This document shows, piece after piece, positions 41,439-50,337 of a stretch of DNA of 64,000 bases (position 1 is its first letter; the number at the start of each line of letters is the position of its first letter). The DNA lies in assembly GCA_038125995.1 (NCBI GenBank), contig JAYPEX010000007.1, forward strand, positions 1 to 64,000, read 5' to 3'. Source of the stretch: MAG-120531 sp038125995. Its GTDB lineage: Bacteria > Bacteroidota > Bacteroidia > Flavobacteriales > Flavobacteriaceae. Made by a program: the position numbers and the translations under genes. The notes below the pieces were generated by a model. The model had not been told where the DNA came from. It made no database searches and saw only the letters and a program-made list of their open reading frames with translations.

Positions 41439-43919
41439 TTATGAACCACACATCAAACAATCGTCATCACCTTGAGATGCCTTCGCTTGAGCGATTAACG
41501 CCTTCATTTCTTCAGCACTCATCGGTTCCATTTCAACGCTCTGTTGTTTTGGGTCTACTGCAGGCTTTATCGCTTGAGCTACATTTTTATTAAGAGTAGC
41601 AGCTTCTACTTCTGCTTCTGCAGCTACACTCGTCGGTACTTCCTTTTTCTTGGTATTGTCCAATGTAAACTTAATCGCATCAACTGCAGATTTGGTTCTC
41701 AAATAGTACATACCTGTCTTGAGTCCACTCTTCCATGCATAGAAATGCATTGAAGTTAACTTTGCAAAGTTGGCGTTCTCCATAAACAAGTTGAGCGACT
41801 GACTTTGATCGATAAAGTATCCTCTTTGACGCGACATATCTATAATGTCTTTCATCGAAAGTTCCCAAACTGTTTTGTAGAGTTCTTTGATGTCATCTGG
41901 AATATTGTCGATGTGTTGAACAGAACCATTAGCACGCATAAGGGCCTGCTTCATATTCTCATCCCAAAGACCGAGATTCACTAAGTCTTCCAGCAAGTGT
42001 TTATTGACAACAATAAACTCTCCAGAGAGTACACGTCTAGTGTAAATATTCGAAGTATAAGGTTCAAAACATTCATTGTTACCAAGAATTTGAGAAGTCG
42101 ATGCTGTTGGCATTGGTGCTACTAAAAGCGAGTTTCGAACACCATTTTTGACAATCGCTTTTCTGAGTTTATTCCAATCCCATCTCCCTGATAATTCTTC
42201 ATCCTTAATTCCCCACATATTGTGTTGGAATTCACCTTTAGAAATTGGAGACCCCTTAAAAGTAGAGTATGCCCCTTTTTCTTGGGCGATTTCATTAGAT
42301 GCAGTAAGTGCAGCGTAATAAAGGGTTTCAAAAATATCTTGGTTCAGTTGTTTCGCTTCATCAGAAGTAAAAGGCAAACGAAGCGCAATAAAAGCATCTG
42401 CAAGTCCTTGTACTCCCAATCCAATTGGACGGTGTCTCATATTGGAGTTTTCAGCCTCGATCACTGGATAATAGTTTCTATCGATGACCTTGTCGAGGTT
42501 CTTAGTAACTCGCTTGGTTACTTTGAACAGTTCTTTGTGATCAAACTCCCCATTTTTAACAAACATTGGAAGTGCTATCGAAGCTAAGTTACAAACGGCA
42601 ACCTCATCCTCAGCCGTGTACTCCATGATCTCTGTACAGAGGTTTGAAGAGCGAATCACTCCGAGGTTCTTTTGATTGGATTTGCGGTTCGCAGCATCTT
42701 TATAAAGCATATAAGGAGTTCCTGTCTCGATTTGAGATTCTAGAATTTTTTCCCATAATTCTCTTGCTTTAACCGTTCTTCTTCCTTTACCTTCTTGCTC
42801 GTACTTGGTATATAAAGCTTCAAAGTCTTCTGAGTGCGTATCGTACAATCCAGGACACTCATTTGGACACATCAAGGTCCAATCTTCATTAGCCTCTACA
42901 CGCTTCATAAATAAATCAGAAATCCACATCGCATAGAACAAATCTCTAGCTCTCATTTCTTCCTTACCATGATTCTTTTTAAGGTCCAAGAAATCGTATA
43001 TATCCGCATGCCATGGCTCCAGGTAAACTGCAAAACTTCCTTTGCGTTTTCCTCCACCTTGATCCACATAACGAGCCGTATCGTTAAATACTTTTAGCAT
43101 TGGAACAATTCCATTAGAAGTCCCATTAGTTCCTGCAATATAAGAACCGGTTGCTCTGATATTGTGGATAGAAAGACCTATTCCTCCTGCTGACTGGGAG
43201 ATCTTAGCAGTCTGCTTTAAAGTGTCGTAAATTCCATCAATACTGTCATCTTTCATTTGTAATAAGAAACAAGATGACATCTGTGGTTTTGGAGTCCCAG
43301 AGTTAAAAAGGGTTGGAGTTGCATGTGTAAAATACTTTTTCGACATCAAGTTGTAAGTTTCAATCGCGGCCTTGATATCATCGTAGTGAATACCGACAGA
43401 AACTCGCATCAACATATGTTGTGGCCGTTCGACAATTAGTCCATTGAGTTTCATCAGATAGGAACGCTCCAAGGTTTTAAAACCAAAATAGTCGTAGTTG
43501 AAGTCTCTGTTGTATATAATGGCTGCATCTAATTCCTCAGCATTTTCCTTAATTACGTTGTAAACTTCTTCCGAGAGCAGTGCCGCTGATTTACCATTTC
43601 TAGGATTGACATAAGTATACAAATCCTCCATGGTTTCAGAGAACGATTTTTTGGTGCTCTTGTGTAAGTTCGAAACAGAGATTCGGGCAGCTAATTTCGC
43701 ATAATCAGGATGCGCAGTTGTCATCGTTGCAGCAACCTCAGCAGCGAGATTATCCAATTCAGAAGTCGTTACACCGTCGTACAAACCTTCAATTACCCTA
43801 AGGGCTACTTTGAGTGGATCAACGAGTTCGTTTAACCCGTAACAGAGGTGTTTAATTCTCGCAGTGATTTTGTCAAACATCACCGGTTGCTTCTTTCCGT
43901 TTCTTTTTACTACATACAT
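41439..43919 (-). CDS. nrdA: Ribonucleoside-diphosphate reductase, alpha subunit (class I)
   Basis: An 826-residue catalytic subunit that reduces ribonucleotides to deoxyribonucleotides. N-terminal ATP-cone (VVKRNGKKQPVMFDKI), the catalytic barrel with NLCTEI and SLLVAPMPTASTSQILGNNECFEP, and a C-terminal swinging-arm Cys pair in DDCLMCGS. A Pro/Glu/Gln-rich linker (about 765-805) precedes the tail. It follows nrdB on the same strand after 103 bases that contain a hairpin. Confidence 0.96.
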   Translation of the reverse strand: MYVVKRNGKKQPVMFDKITARIKHLCYGLNELVDPLKVALRVIEGLYDGVTTSELDNLAAEVAATMTTAHPDYAKLAARISVSNLHKSTKKSFSETMEDLYTYVNPRNGKSAALLSEEVYNVIKENAEELDAAIIYNRDFNYDYFGFKTLERSYLMKLNGLIVERPQHMLMRVSVGIHYDDIKAAIETYNLMSKKYFTHATPTLFNSGTPKPQMSSCFLLQMKDDSIDGIYDTLKQTAKISQSAGGIGLSIHNIRATGSYIAGTNGTSNGIVPMLKVFNDTARYVDQGGGKRKGSFAVYLEPWHADIYDFLDLKKNHGKEEMRARDLFYAMWISDLFMKRVEANEDWTLMCPNECPGLYDTHSEDFEALYTKYEQEGKGRRTVKARELWEKILESQIETGTPYMLYKDAANRKSNQKNLGVIRSSNLCTEIMEYTAEDEVAVCNLASIALPMFVKNGEFDHKELFKVTKRVTKNLDKVIDRNYYPVIEAENSNMRHRPIGLGVQGLADAFIALRLPFTSDEAKQLNQDIFETLYYAALTASNEIAQEKGAYSTFKGSPISKGEFQHNMWGIKDEELSGRWDWNKLRKAIVKNGVRNSLLVAPMPTASTSQILGNNECFEPYTSNIYTRRVLSGEFIVVNKHLLEDLVNLGLWDENMKQALMRANGSVQHIDNIPDDIKELYKTVWELSMKDIIDMSRQRGYFIDQSQSLNLFMENANFAKLTSMHFYAWKSGLKTGMYYLRTKSAVDAIKFTLDNTKKKEVPTSVAAEAEVEAATLNKNVAQAIKPAVDPKQQSVEMEPMSAEEMKALIAQAKASQGDDDCLMCGS

Positions 43920-43957
43920 AAGTCTGGTCGTTTAGTTGGTTGCTATTATATAGAGCC

Positions 43958-43984
43958 AAAAAAGCTTTGGTTGTTGAACCAAAG
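43958..43984 (-). terminator. Terminator-like hairpin between nrdB and nrdA
   Basis: CTTTGGTT pairs perfectly with AACCAAAG around CAAC (minus-strand reading), then CTTTTTT. It sits inside what should be one operon, so it may act as an attenuator or mRNA-end stabiliser that sets the ratio of the two subunits. Confidence 0.6.
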
Positions 43985-44022
43985 ACGGTTTTGATTATTT
44001 TATTTTACTAGTAAGCTAGTTC

Positions 44023-45006
44023 TTAAAAATCAGCATCAAAGCTAATTTTCTGATTCTCTTTGTCATCTTGAATTTTAACTCCTGCCTTTTGATATTCAGA
44101 CACGCGTTTTTCAAAGAAGTTCGTCTTCCCTTGAAGCGAAATCATATCCATAAAATCAAATGGGTTGGTCGATTCGTATTCTTTTTCACATCCGAGTTCC
44201 ACTAAAAGTCTGTCGGTAACAAACTCTAAGTATTGAGTCATCAATTTGGCATTCATACCAATTAAACTCACAGGTAGCGATTCGGTGATAAATTCACGTT
44301 CAATGTTGAGTGCATTAACGATAATTTCTCTAATGCGCTCTTTTGGCACCTTGTTGACAAGGTGGTGGTTGTGTAAGTGTACTGCGAAATCACAGTGCAT
44401 ACCTTCATCTCTGGAAATAAGTTCGTTGGAGAAGGTTAATCCAGGCATCAATCCTCTTTTCTTCAACCAATAGATTGAACAGAAAGCCCCGGAAAAGAAA
44501 ATTCCTTCAACAGCCGCAAAAGCAATTAAACGCTCAGCAAAACTTGGAGATTCAATCCAGTTCAATGCCCACTCAGCTTTTCTCTTGATCGCTGGGAAAT
44601 TTTCAATGGCCTTAAACAAGGTATCTTTTTCTTTTTCGTCTTTTACGTAAGTGTCAATCAGAAGTGAATAGGTCTCTGAGTGGATATTTTCCATCATCAA
44701 TTGAAATCCATAAAAGAATTTTGCTTCTGGATACTGAACTTCACTTACAAAATTCTCTGCTAAATTTTCATTTACAATCCCATCAGAAGCTGCGAAAAAT
44801 GCTAAAATATGTTTGATAAAATAGCGCTCATCGTCACTGAGTTTGTTACTCCAATCCGTAATATCAACGTGTAGGTCAATTTCTTCAGCAGTCCAAAAAC
44901 AAGCCTCCTGATTTTTGTACAACTCCCATATATCGTGGTGTTGTATTGGGAAAATCACAAAACGGTTTTTGTTTTCGGCTAAAATTGGTTCAACTGCGTT
45001 AGACAT
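44023..45006 (-). CDS. nrdB: Ribonucleoside-diphosphate reductase, beta subunit (class I)
   Basis: A 327-residue ferritin-like subunit that holds the metal centre and the radical. Helices with metal ligands: FWTAEEIDLHVD, FAAVEGIFFSGAFCSIYW, ISRDEGMHCDFAVHL and MMENIHSETYSLLID. C-terminal tail QKISFDADF docks on NrdA. Upstream of nrdA, both minus strand. Confidence 0.95.
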   Translation of the reverse strand: MSNAVEPILAENKNRFVIFPIQHHDIWELYKNQEACFWTAEEIDLHVDITDWSNKLSDDERYFIKHILAFFAASDGIVNENLAENFVSEVQYPEAKFFYGFQLMMENIHSETYSLLIDTYVKDEKEKDTLFKAIENFPAIKRKAEWALNWIESPSFAERLIAFAAVEGIFFSGAFCSIYWLKKRGLMPGLTFSNELISRDEGMHCDFAVHLHNHHLVNKVPKERIREIIVNALNIEREFITESLPVSLIGMNAKLMTQYLEFVTDRLLVELGCEKEYESTNPFDFMDMISLQGKTNFFEKRVSEYQKAGVKIQDDKENQKISFDADF

Positions 45007-45112
45007 GAAATAAATTTTTTAGGTTTTTGAATAACAATCAAGAGTAACAAAGTTGGCAATTTAGGTCGGTTTTTTAAAGGCAAAAATTGGCGTTGAACGA
45101 CAAAGTTTTTAA

Positions 45113-45124
45113 CAACAATTGTTG
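45113..45124. promoter_or_regulatory. Perfect palindrome upstream of nrdB, candidate operator
   Basis: CAACAATTGTTG, a perfect 12-bp palindrome in the upstream region of nrdB. It does not fit the known NrdR box. Regulator unknown. Confidence 0.35.
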
Positions 45125-45352
45125 AAATGTACTTTTAAATAAGACAGGACAATAGATTGGAGCGAATGCGCTCTATTGATAAACTACAGTAGAAAAAAAA
45201 TAAAGACAAAAGTGATTAAAAAATATACGAAATGGTACAAAAATGCATCTCTTTATAAATCAAAACATTGGTGCACAAGAAGTGGCATTGATGATTTTTT
45301 AATACTGATATGAATATTCCAAGAAGAACAACCCCATGCTTAAAAATAAACG

Positions 45353-45360
45353 TATTTTTG
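45353..45360 (+). promoter_or_regulatory. Candidate -7 element of the DUF3109 gene
   Basis: TATTTTTG, matching TAnnTTTG, 18 bases before the ATG at 45379. A -33 TTTG was not found. Confidence 0.4.
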
Positions 45361-45378
45361 TAGCGAAATAAGACAATT

Positions 45379-45957
45379 ATGTTCCAACTCGATAACACTT
45401 TAGTCTCAGAAGATTTATTTGACAGCGATTTTGTTTGCAACCTCAGCGCCTGCAAAGGAGCCTGTTGTATCGAAGGAGATGCTGGTGCGCCACTCGAAGA
45501 AAAAGAGACGGAGCTTTTGGTGGATCTTTACAGCAAAATCAAACCCTATCTTACAGAGGAAGGCATTGCTGCCATCGAAGAACAGGGAGCTTTTGTCAAG
45601 GGATTTGACGGTGAATGGGAAACGCCACTTGTTGGAGGTAGTCAATGTGCTTATGTCATTCAATCAGAAAACGGAATCACTCACTGTGGAATCGAAGCAG
45701 CTCATAGAGATGGAGTCATTTCTTGGAAAAAACCCCTCTCCTGTCACCTTTATCCTGTACGACTTAAAGAATACGAATCCTTCACTTCAGTGAATTATCA
45801 CCAATGGGATATCTGTGACGATGCCTGTTCCCTTGGGAAGGAATTAAAAGTCCCTGTCTATAAATTTTTAAAAGAACCTTTAATTCGTAAATTTGGTAAA
45901 CAGTGGTACAACGATTTAGAATTGATTGCCACCGAATACGAAAAAACTAAACACTAA
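45379..45957 (+). CDS. DUF3109 Cys-rich protein
   Basis: A 192-residue cytosolic protein with many conserved cysteines: CNLSACKGACC near residue 21, then SQCAYV, THCGIEAAH, LSCHLYPVRL and ICDDACSLG. The pattern matches DUF3109 and resembles zinc/iron-sulfur YkgJ-like proteins, so metal or cluster binding is likely. Function unknown. Followed after 11 bases by marC. Confidence 0.82.
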   Translation: MFQLDNTLVSEDLFDSDFVCNLSACKGACCIEGDAGAPLEEKETELLVDLYSKIKPYLTEEGIAAIEEQGAFVKGFDGEWETPLVGGSQCAYVIQSENGITHCGIEAAHRDGVISWKKPLSCHLYPVRLKEYESFTSVNYHQWDICDDACSLGKELKVPVYKFLKEPLIRKFGKQWYNDLELIATEYEKTKH

Positions 45958-45968
45958 ATACACCCTCT

Positions 45969-46544
45969 ATGATACAGTTAAACTTTAAAGAAATTGCAAC
46001 TGCTTCCATGGTGTTATTTGCCGTGATTGATATCGTGGGATCTGTTCCCATCATTATCAGCCTTCGGAATAAGGTAGGTTATATTCAATCTGAAAAAGCC
46101 TCTTTAGTCGCTGGAATGATTATGATCCTCTTCTTGTTTGTTGGAGAATCCATCTTAAAGCTCATCGGAATCGATGTCAATTCTTTTGCGGTTGCAGGGG
46201 CTATTGTTATTTTCTTCTTGGCAATCGAAATGATCTTAGGGATCACAATGTACAAAGACGATGAGCCCGAGACTGCTTCCATTGTTCCCATTGCATTTCC
46301 ACTGATTGCTGGAGCTGGTACCATGACGAGCCTACTTTCTCTAAGAGCAGAATACCGAGTTGAAAATATCATTGTTGCGGTAATTATTAACGTTGTCATC
46401 GTTTATCTCGTCCTTAAATCTTCAAAGAGAATTGAACGCTTTTTAGGTAAAAACGGACTGAGTATTATCCGTAAAGTTTTTGGAGTGATCCTTTTAGCGA
46501 TTGCCGTAAAATTATTCACAGCAAATATCCACGAGTTATTTTAA
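45969..46544 (+). CDS. MarC-family integral membrane protein
   Basis: A 191-residue protein with six predicted membrane helices. AVIDIVGSVPIII at the N-terminus and PIAFPLIAGAGTMTSLL in the middle are MarC signatures. The transport role is uncertain; the old link to multidrug resistance is not supported. A 66-residue membrane protein follows after four bases. Confidence 0.87.
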   Translation: MIQLNFKEIATASMVLFAVIDIVGSVPIIISLRNKVGYIQSEKASLVAGMIMILFLFVGESILKLIGIDVNSFAVAGAIVIFFLAIEMILGITMYKDDEPETASIVPIAFPLIAGAGTMTSLLSLRAEYRVENIIVAVIINVVIVYLVLKSSKRIERFLGKNGLSIIRKVFGVILLAIAVKLFTANIHELF

Positions 46545-46548
46545 TCTT

Positions 46549-46749
46549 ATGAGTACCAAATTTATATACTTTTTAACGACTTTGGCAGCCGCGTTATTGA
46601 TCTATAACCTCACTGTTGTTGACTTTGACAATCCATTTGAGGGAGATAGTTTTACAGCTGTTGTTTCTGGAATGATCGATGCTATAGCGATTGTACTATT
46701 GTTGATCCTCGTTCAGGCAAAAAAGATTAAAGAAAAATCTGACCAATAA
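46549..46749 (+). CDS. Small two-helix membrane protein
   Basis: A 66-residue protein with two hydrophobic helices (FIYFLTTLAAALLIYNLTVV and AIAIVLLLILVQA) separated by the loop DFDNPFEGDSF, and a Lys-rich cytosolic tail. The spacing to marC suggests an operon and perhaps a physical partner. Family not recognised beyond a general Flavobacterial small membrane protein. Confidence 0.65.
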   Translation: MSTKFIYFLTTLAAALLIYNLTVVDFDNPFEGDSFTAVVSGMIDAIAIVLLLILVQAKKIKEKSDQ

Positions 46750-46751
46750 AT

Positions 46752-46778
46752 AAAACCATCAAATCGATGGCTTTTTTT
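46752..46778 (+). terminator. Weak terminator-like hairpin
   Basis: CCATC pairs with GATGG around AAATC, flanked by an A run and a strong T run. The stem is short, but the site lies between converging gene ends (small membrane protein and asd). Confidence 0.45.
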
Positions 46779-46798
46779 AGTTTGTTTGTCAGTTGGTA

Positions 46799-47788
46799 TT
46801 AAACCAATCCGTTTTCTACTAGGTATTCTGCAATTTGAATTGCATTGGTAGCAGCTCCTTTTCTGAGGTTATCTGCAACCACCCAAAGATTTAACGTATT
46901 TGGCATACTCTCATCTCTTCTAATTCTTCCAACAAATACCTCATCTTTGTCGTGGGCATTGATTGGCATTGGGTAGATATTATTTGCGGTGTCATCTTCA
47001 AGTACAACTCCTGGAGTTTGAGATAGAATCGAACGAACTTCCTCTAAATTAAAATCGTTGTCAAATGAAATATTGACAGCCTCTGAATGTCCTCCTGCTG
47101 TTGGAATACGAACAGCCGTGGCAGTAAGATTAAAGCTGTCATCACTCATAATCTTCTTAGGCTCCGTCATGAGTTTCATTTCTTCTTTAGTGTATCCATT
47201 TTCTAAAAAGACGTCACAGTGCGGAAGTGCATTTCTATTAATCTTATACGGATATGCCATAGCTCCCTCAATTCCTTGAGATTCATTTTCCATTTGTTGA
47301 ACCGCTTTAATTCCAGTTCCAGAAACCGATTGATAAGTTGAAACAACAACTCTATTTAAACCGTATTTTTGGTGTAAAGGATTTAAAACCATCACTAATT
47401 GAATCGTAGAGCAGTTAGGATTTGCGATAATTTTATCCTCAGCAGTTAATTCATGGGCGTTGATTTCTGGAACGATCAATTTGTTGTTTGGATTCATTCT
47501 CCAAGCAGAAGAATTATCGATAACTGTTGTACCTGCTGCTGCAAATTTTGGAGCCCATTCCAGTGAAGTATCTCCTCCTGCAGAAAAAATTGCGATATCA
47601 GGAGCAGCGTCTACTGCATCTTGCAATCCGATTACTTTATAGATCGTACCCTTATAACTTAATTCTTTACCTACAGATCGCTCTGAAGCGACGAGTAACA
47701 ATTCATCTATAGGAAAATTTCGCTCTGCTAAAACTCTTAACATAACTTCACCAACCATCCCTGTGGCACCTACAACTGCTAATTTCAT
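46799..47788 (-). CDS. asd: Aspartate-semialdehyde dehydrogenase
   Basis: A 329-residue enzyme that reduces aspartyl phosphate in the path to lysine/diaminopimelate, threonine and methionine. NADP motif VVGATGMVGEVML, catalytic Cys in ANPNCSTIQ, and AGGHSEAVN with the active-site His. Single gene with a good promoter at 47813-47844. Confidence 0.95.
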   Translation of the reverse strand: MKLAVVGATGMVGEVMLRVLAERNFPIDELLLVASERSVGKELSYKGTIYKVIGLQDAVDAAPDIAIFSAGGDTSLEWAPKFAAAGTTVIDNSSAWRMNPNNKLIVPEINAHELTAEDKIIANPNCSTIQLVMVLNPLHQKYGLNRVVVSTYQSVSGTGIKAVQQMENESQGIEGAMAYPYKINRNALPHCDVFLENGYTKEEMKLMTEPKKIMSDDSFNLTATAVRIPTAGGHSEAVNISFDNDFNLEEVRSILSQTPGVVLEDDTANNIYPMPINAHDKDEVFVGRIRRDESMPNTLNLWVVADNLRKGAATNAIQIAEYLVENGLV

Positions 47789-47812
47789 TTCTTAAATTTT
47801 AATTTTGAGCTG

Positions 47813-47844
47813 CAAAAATACAATAAGGCTTCCGTTTAGACAAA
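47813..47844 (-). promoter_or_regulatory. Bacteroidota-type promoter of asd
   Basis: Minus strand: TTTG (47841-47844), a 20-bp spacer, TATTTTTG (47813-47820). Same spacing as the rseP promoter and a full match to TTTG-N17-23-TAnnTTTG, 24 bases before the ATG. Confidence 0.65.
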
Positions 47845-47895
47845 AGAAGTCATGAGTTTATTATAAATATTTAACAGAATGTTGTATTTGTAACT

Positions 47896-48990
47896 TTATG
47901 TTTTGACCATCCTGCTTACACGAGGCCCAATCGCAGTGATTAGTTCATAGGATATCGTCCCAGCTCCTTCGGCAAATTTACAAGCTGAATGAGTTTGATC
48001 AAATAAAATGACTTCGTCTCCTTCTTGACATTCAATGGAAGTGATATTGACCATGATCATGTCCATACAGACATTACCTAAAATTTCAGCTGGCTGATTG
48101 TGAATCCAAACCCTGGCTTTCCCTTTAGAATAAATTCTAGTAATTCCATCGGCATGTCCAATGGGCAAGGTAGCAACTCGCATTGTTTTATCGGCAACAA
48201 ATCCAGAATTGTATCCAACCCCTTCTCCTTTGGACAGCTCGTTGATTTTTGAAATAATAGTTTTTAAACTACCGATAGGCTTTAGATTTCTGTCGTAGGG
48301 TCCATTGGCAAAACCATAGAGTCCGATCCCTGATCGCACCATATCGAAATGAGCCTCTTTGTAATTTAAGATTCCTGAAGTATTGGTCATATGACGAAGT
48401 GGAATGCTTATTCCTGCGTTTTTAAATCGTTCAACAGATTTGTTAAAGGCAGCTATTTGCTCCTGGCTTATCGCCTTTGATTGTGAATCTTCAGACGCAA
48501 TTAAATGCGAGTATACACTTTTGAGATGGATCGATGGGTGCTTTTTTAAAAGTTCGATCACCGAATCGAGTTCCGATGGCTTAAATCCCAATCGATTTAA
48601 TCCTGTATTGACTTTGATATGTATGGGAACCGATTGGTTTTGTGAAAATGCCACCACCTCTTCCAGCCCCTTAAATGAATAGATCGTAGGCTCTAGGTTC
48701 AATTTGAACAGTTCTTCTAATTGGTCCCTCTGGGGATGTAATATCAATATGGGTTTTTGAATCCCATGTGTTCTTAGAACCTCCCCTTCTAAGGCGTATG
48801 CTACTGCAAAATAATCCACTCCAAGATCCTCTAATTTTTTAGCGATTTCAATGGAATCACTTCCATAGGCATTAGCTTTAACCACAGCCATAAACTTGGT
48901 TTTTGGACTGGTTTCAGAACGAAGTGTCTTGTAGTTGTGAGCTAAAGCAGATAGATCAATTTCAAGAGTCGTTTTGTTTTTTAGCGGCAT
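47896..48990 (-). CDS. alr: Alanine racemase
   Basis: A 364-residue PLP enzyme that makes D-alanine for peptidoglycan. PLP lysine K38 in VVKANAYG, then HIKVNTGLNRLGF, LRHMTNTSGILN, VRSGIGLYG, GVGYNSGF with the catalytic Tyr, and GNVCMDMIMVN. The ATG at 48990 (MPLKNKTTLEID) is preferred; it lies 29 bases inside tdk, so the genes overlap and are probably coupled. Confidence 0.92.
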   Translation of the reverse strand: MPLKNKTTLEIDLSALAHNYKTLRSETSPKTKFMAVVKANAYGSDSIEIAKKLEDLGVDYFAVAYALEGEVLRTHGIQKPILILHPQRDQLEELFKLNLEPTIYSFKGLEEVVAFSQNQSVPIHIKVNTGLNRLGFKPSELDSVIELLKKHPSIHLKSVYSHLIASEDSQSKAISQEQIAAFNKSVERFKNAGISIPLRHMTNTSGILNYKEAHFDMVRSGIGLYGFANGPYDRNLKPIGSLKTIISKINELSKGEGVGYNSGFVADKTMRVATLPIGHADGITRIYSKGKARVWIHNQPAEILGNVCMDMIMVNITSIECQEGDEVILFDQTHSACKFAEGAGTISYELITAIGPRVSRMVKT

Positions 48991-49618
48991 CTTTTGAAGA
49001 AAGGATTTCGGTATCAACATTCATTTGTTTCAACTTCTTAGAAAGTTGTTCCTTGTAAAAAGCTTCTCGACTAAGGGGTTCGTATACATCGGTTTCACCC
49101 AACATTACTTGCTTGTCTTGATCGGCTGCTTTTCGATAAGAGTAATTAGCGAGTTTCCCTGTTCGAGTACAAATAGCATGTACCTTAGTCACATACTCAG
49201 CCACTGCCATCAACTCCGGCATGGGACCAAAGGGTTTCCCTTTAAAATCCATATCGAGACCAGCTACAATGACTCGAATTCCACTATTGGCCAGATCGTT
49301 ACATACTTCTACAATCTCAGAGTCAAAGAATTGAGCTTCATCGATTCCCACCACATCACAGTCGTCTGCTAGTAATTTGATATGAGCTGCTGCAGGGACG
49401 GGAGTCGATCGAATTTGATTTTCATCATGAGACACTACCATTTGTTCGTCGTAACGAACATCAATCATCGGTTTAAATATCTCAATCTTTTGTTTGGCTA
49501 TTTTCGCTCGTTTAAGCCTTCGGATCAACTCCTCGGTCTTACCCGAAAACATAGAACCACAGATGACTTCTATCCATCCGAACTTTTCATTTGTATTTGA
49601 TGTATTTTCTAAAAACAT
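48962..49618 (-). CDS. tdk: Thymidine kinase
   Basis: A 218-residue type II thymidine kinase. P-loop GSMFSGKTEELIRRL (about 21-35), Walker B VVGIDEAQFF, and the lasso region ICTRTGKLANYSYR, which keeps only one Cys of the usual zinc site. A Lys/Asp tail extends beyond the family core. Overlaps alr; salvages thymidine for dTTP. Confidence 0.92.
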   Translation of the reverse strand: MFLENTSNTNEKFGWIEVICGSMFSGKTEELIRRLKRAKIAKQKIEIFKPMIDVRYDEQMVVSHDENQIRSTPVPAAAHIKLLADDCDVVGIDEAQFFDSEIVEVCNDLANSGIRVIVAGLDMDFKGKPFGPMPELMAVAEYVTKVHAICTRTGKLANYSYRKAADQDKQVMLGETDVYEPLSREAFYKEQLSKKLKQMNVDTEILSSKDAAKKQNDS

Positions 49619-49722
49619 AGACTCATAATTAAAGGTAAATGTACTAATTTCAGCTATGGTTCCTCTTAGATTTTAACGGGATTTTAGCATCTGTCCTATT
49701 AAAAAAACCTTAATTTAGTGGG

Positions 49723-50331
49723 ATGCTAACAAAAAATCTAGAAATAGAACTCAAAGCTCTAGCCAAAGAACTGTTGAAAAAAGAAGATTTTTTTTCATCA
49801 GAGGAGGTGTTTGAAAAAATCAGATCGCTCTATGAGAAGTCTCTTGTGCTACGATATGCCTTGGAACACGAATTTGACATTTCTGAGAATGAAGACAAAA
49901 AAGCGATCGTAGTCAAATTCGAAAAAATGGCTGAGCAAGTACTCTCGACGCGAAAAGAAATTCCTGAAAATAACCCGCATCAAAATGATATCATGATTCC
50001 TGGCATGTTAACCATCAAAGATATGGTGTCTCAGATGGGGGATCAATTAGTTAGCGAATCCATTGCCCCTAATCCAACCATCACCCTCAACGATCAGTTA
50101 TCCAAAGGGCTGAAATTAGGACTCAACGATCGATTGGCTTTTACAAAGCATTTATTTGGAGGTCAAAATGAAGATTTAGATCGCGTATTAACCACCTTAG
50201 CTTCGATCGACAATCAAGATGATGCAATTGACTTTATCAATCATTACGTAAAGCCTGAATACACGAACTGGGAAGGAAAAGATGAATACGAAGAACGTTT
50301 TCTAAATTTAATTCGCACTCAATATTCCTAA
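49723..50331 (+). CDS. Conserved hypothetical protein upstream of rsmI
   Basis: A 202-residue acidic protein, mostly helical, no signal peptide, membrane segment or Cys cluster. Two parts can be seen: an N-terminal helical half (EIELKALAKELLKKEDFF, KIRSLYEKSLVLRYALEHEF) and a C-terminal half with LNDRLAFTKHLFGG and DDAIDFINHYVKPEY. It resembles uncharacterised Bacteroidota proteins; no function is assigned. Six bases before rsmI, so likely cotranscribed. Confidence 0.7.
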   Translation: MLTKNLEIELKALAKELLKKEDFFSSEEVFEKIRSLYEKSLVLRYALEHEFDISENEDKKAIVVKFEKMAEQVLSTRKEIPENNPHQNDIMIPGMLTIKDMVSQMGDQLVSESIAPNPTITLNDQLSKGLKLGLNDRLAFTKHLFGGQNEDLDRVLTTLASIDNQDDAIDFINHYVKPEYTNWEGKDEYEERFLNLIRTQYS

Positions 50332-50337
50332 AAGTCC

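Larger units (their letters stand above)
45007..45378. other. Divergent regulatory region nrdB / DUF3109
   Basis: About 370 bases without a gene. It contains a perfect 12-bp palindrome (45113-45124) about 107 bases before the nrdB start and a -7 box for the plus-strand gene at 45353-45360. No NrdR box pair was recognised. Confidence 0.5.
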
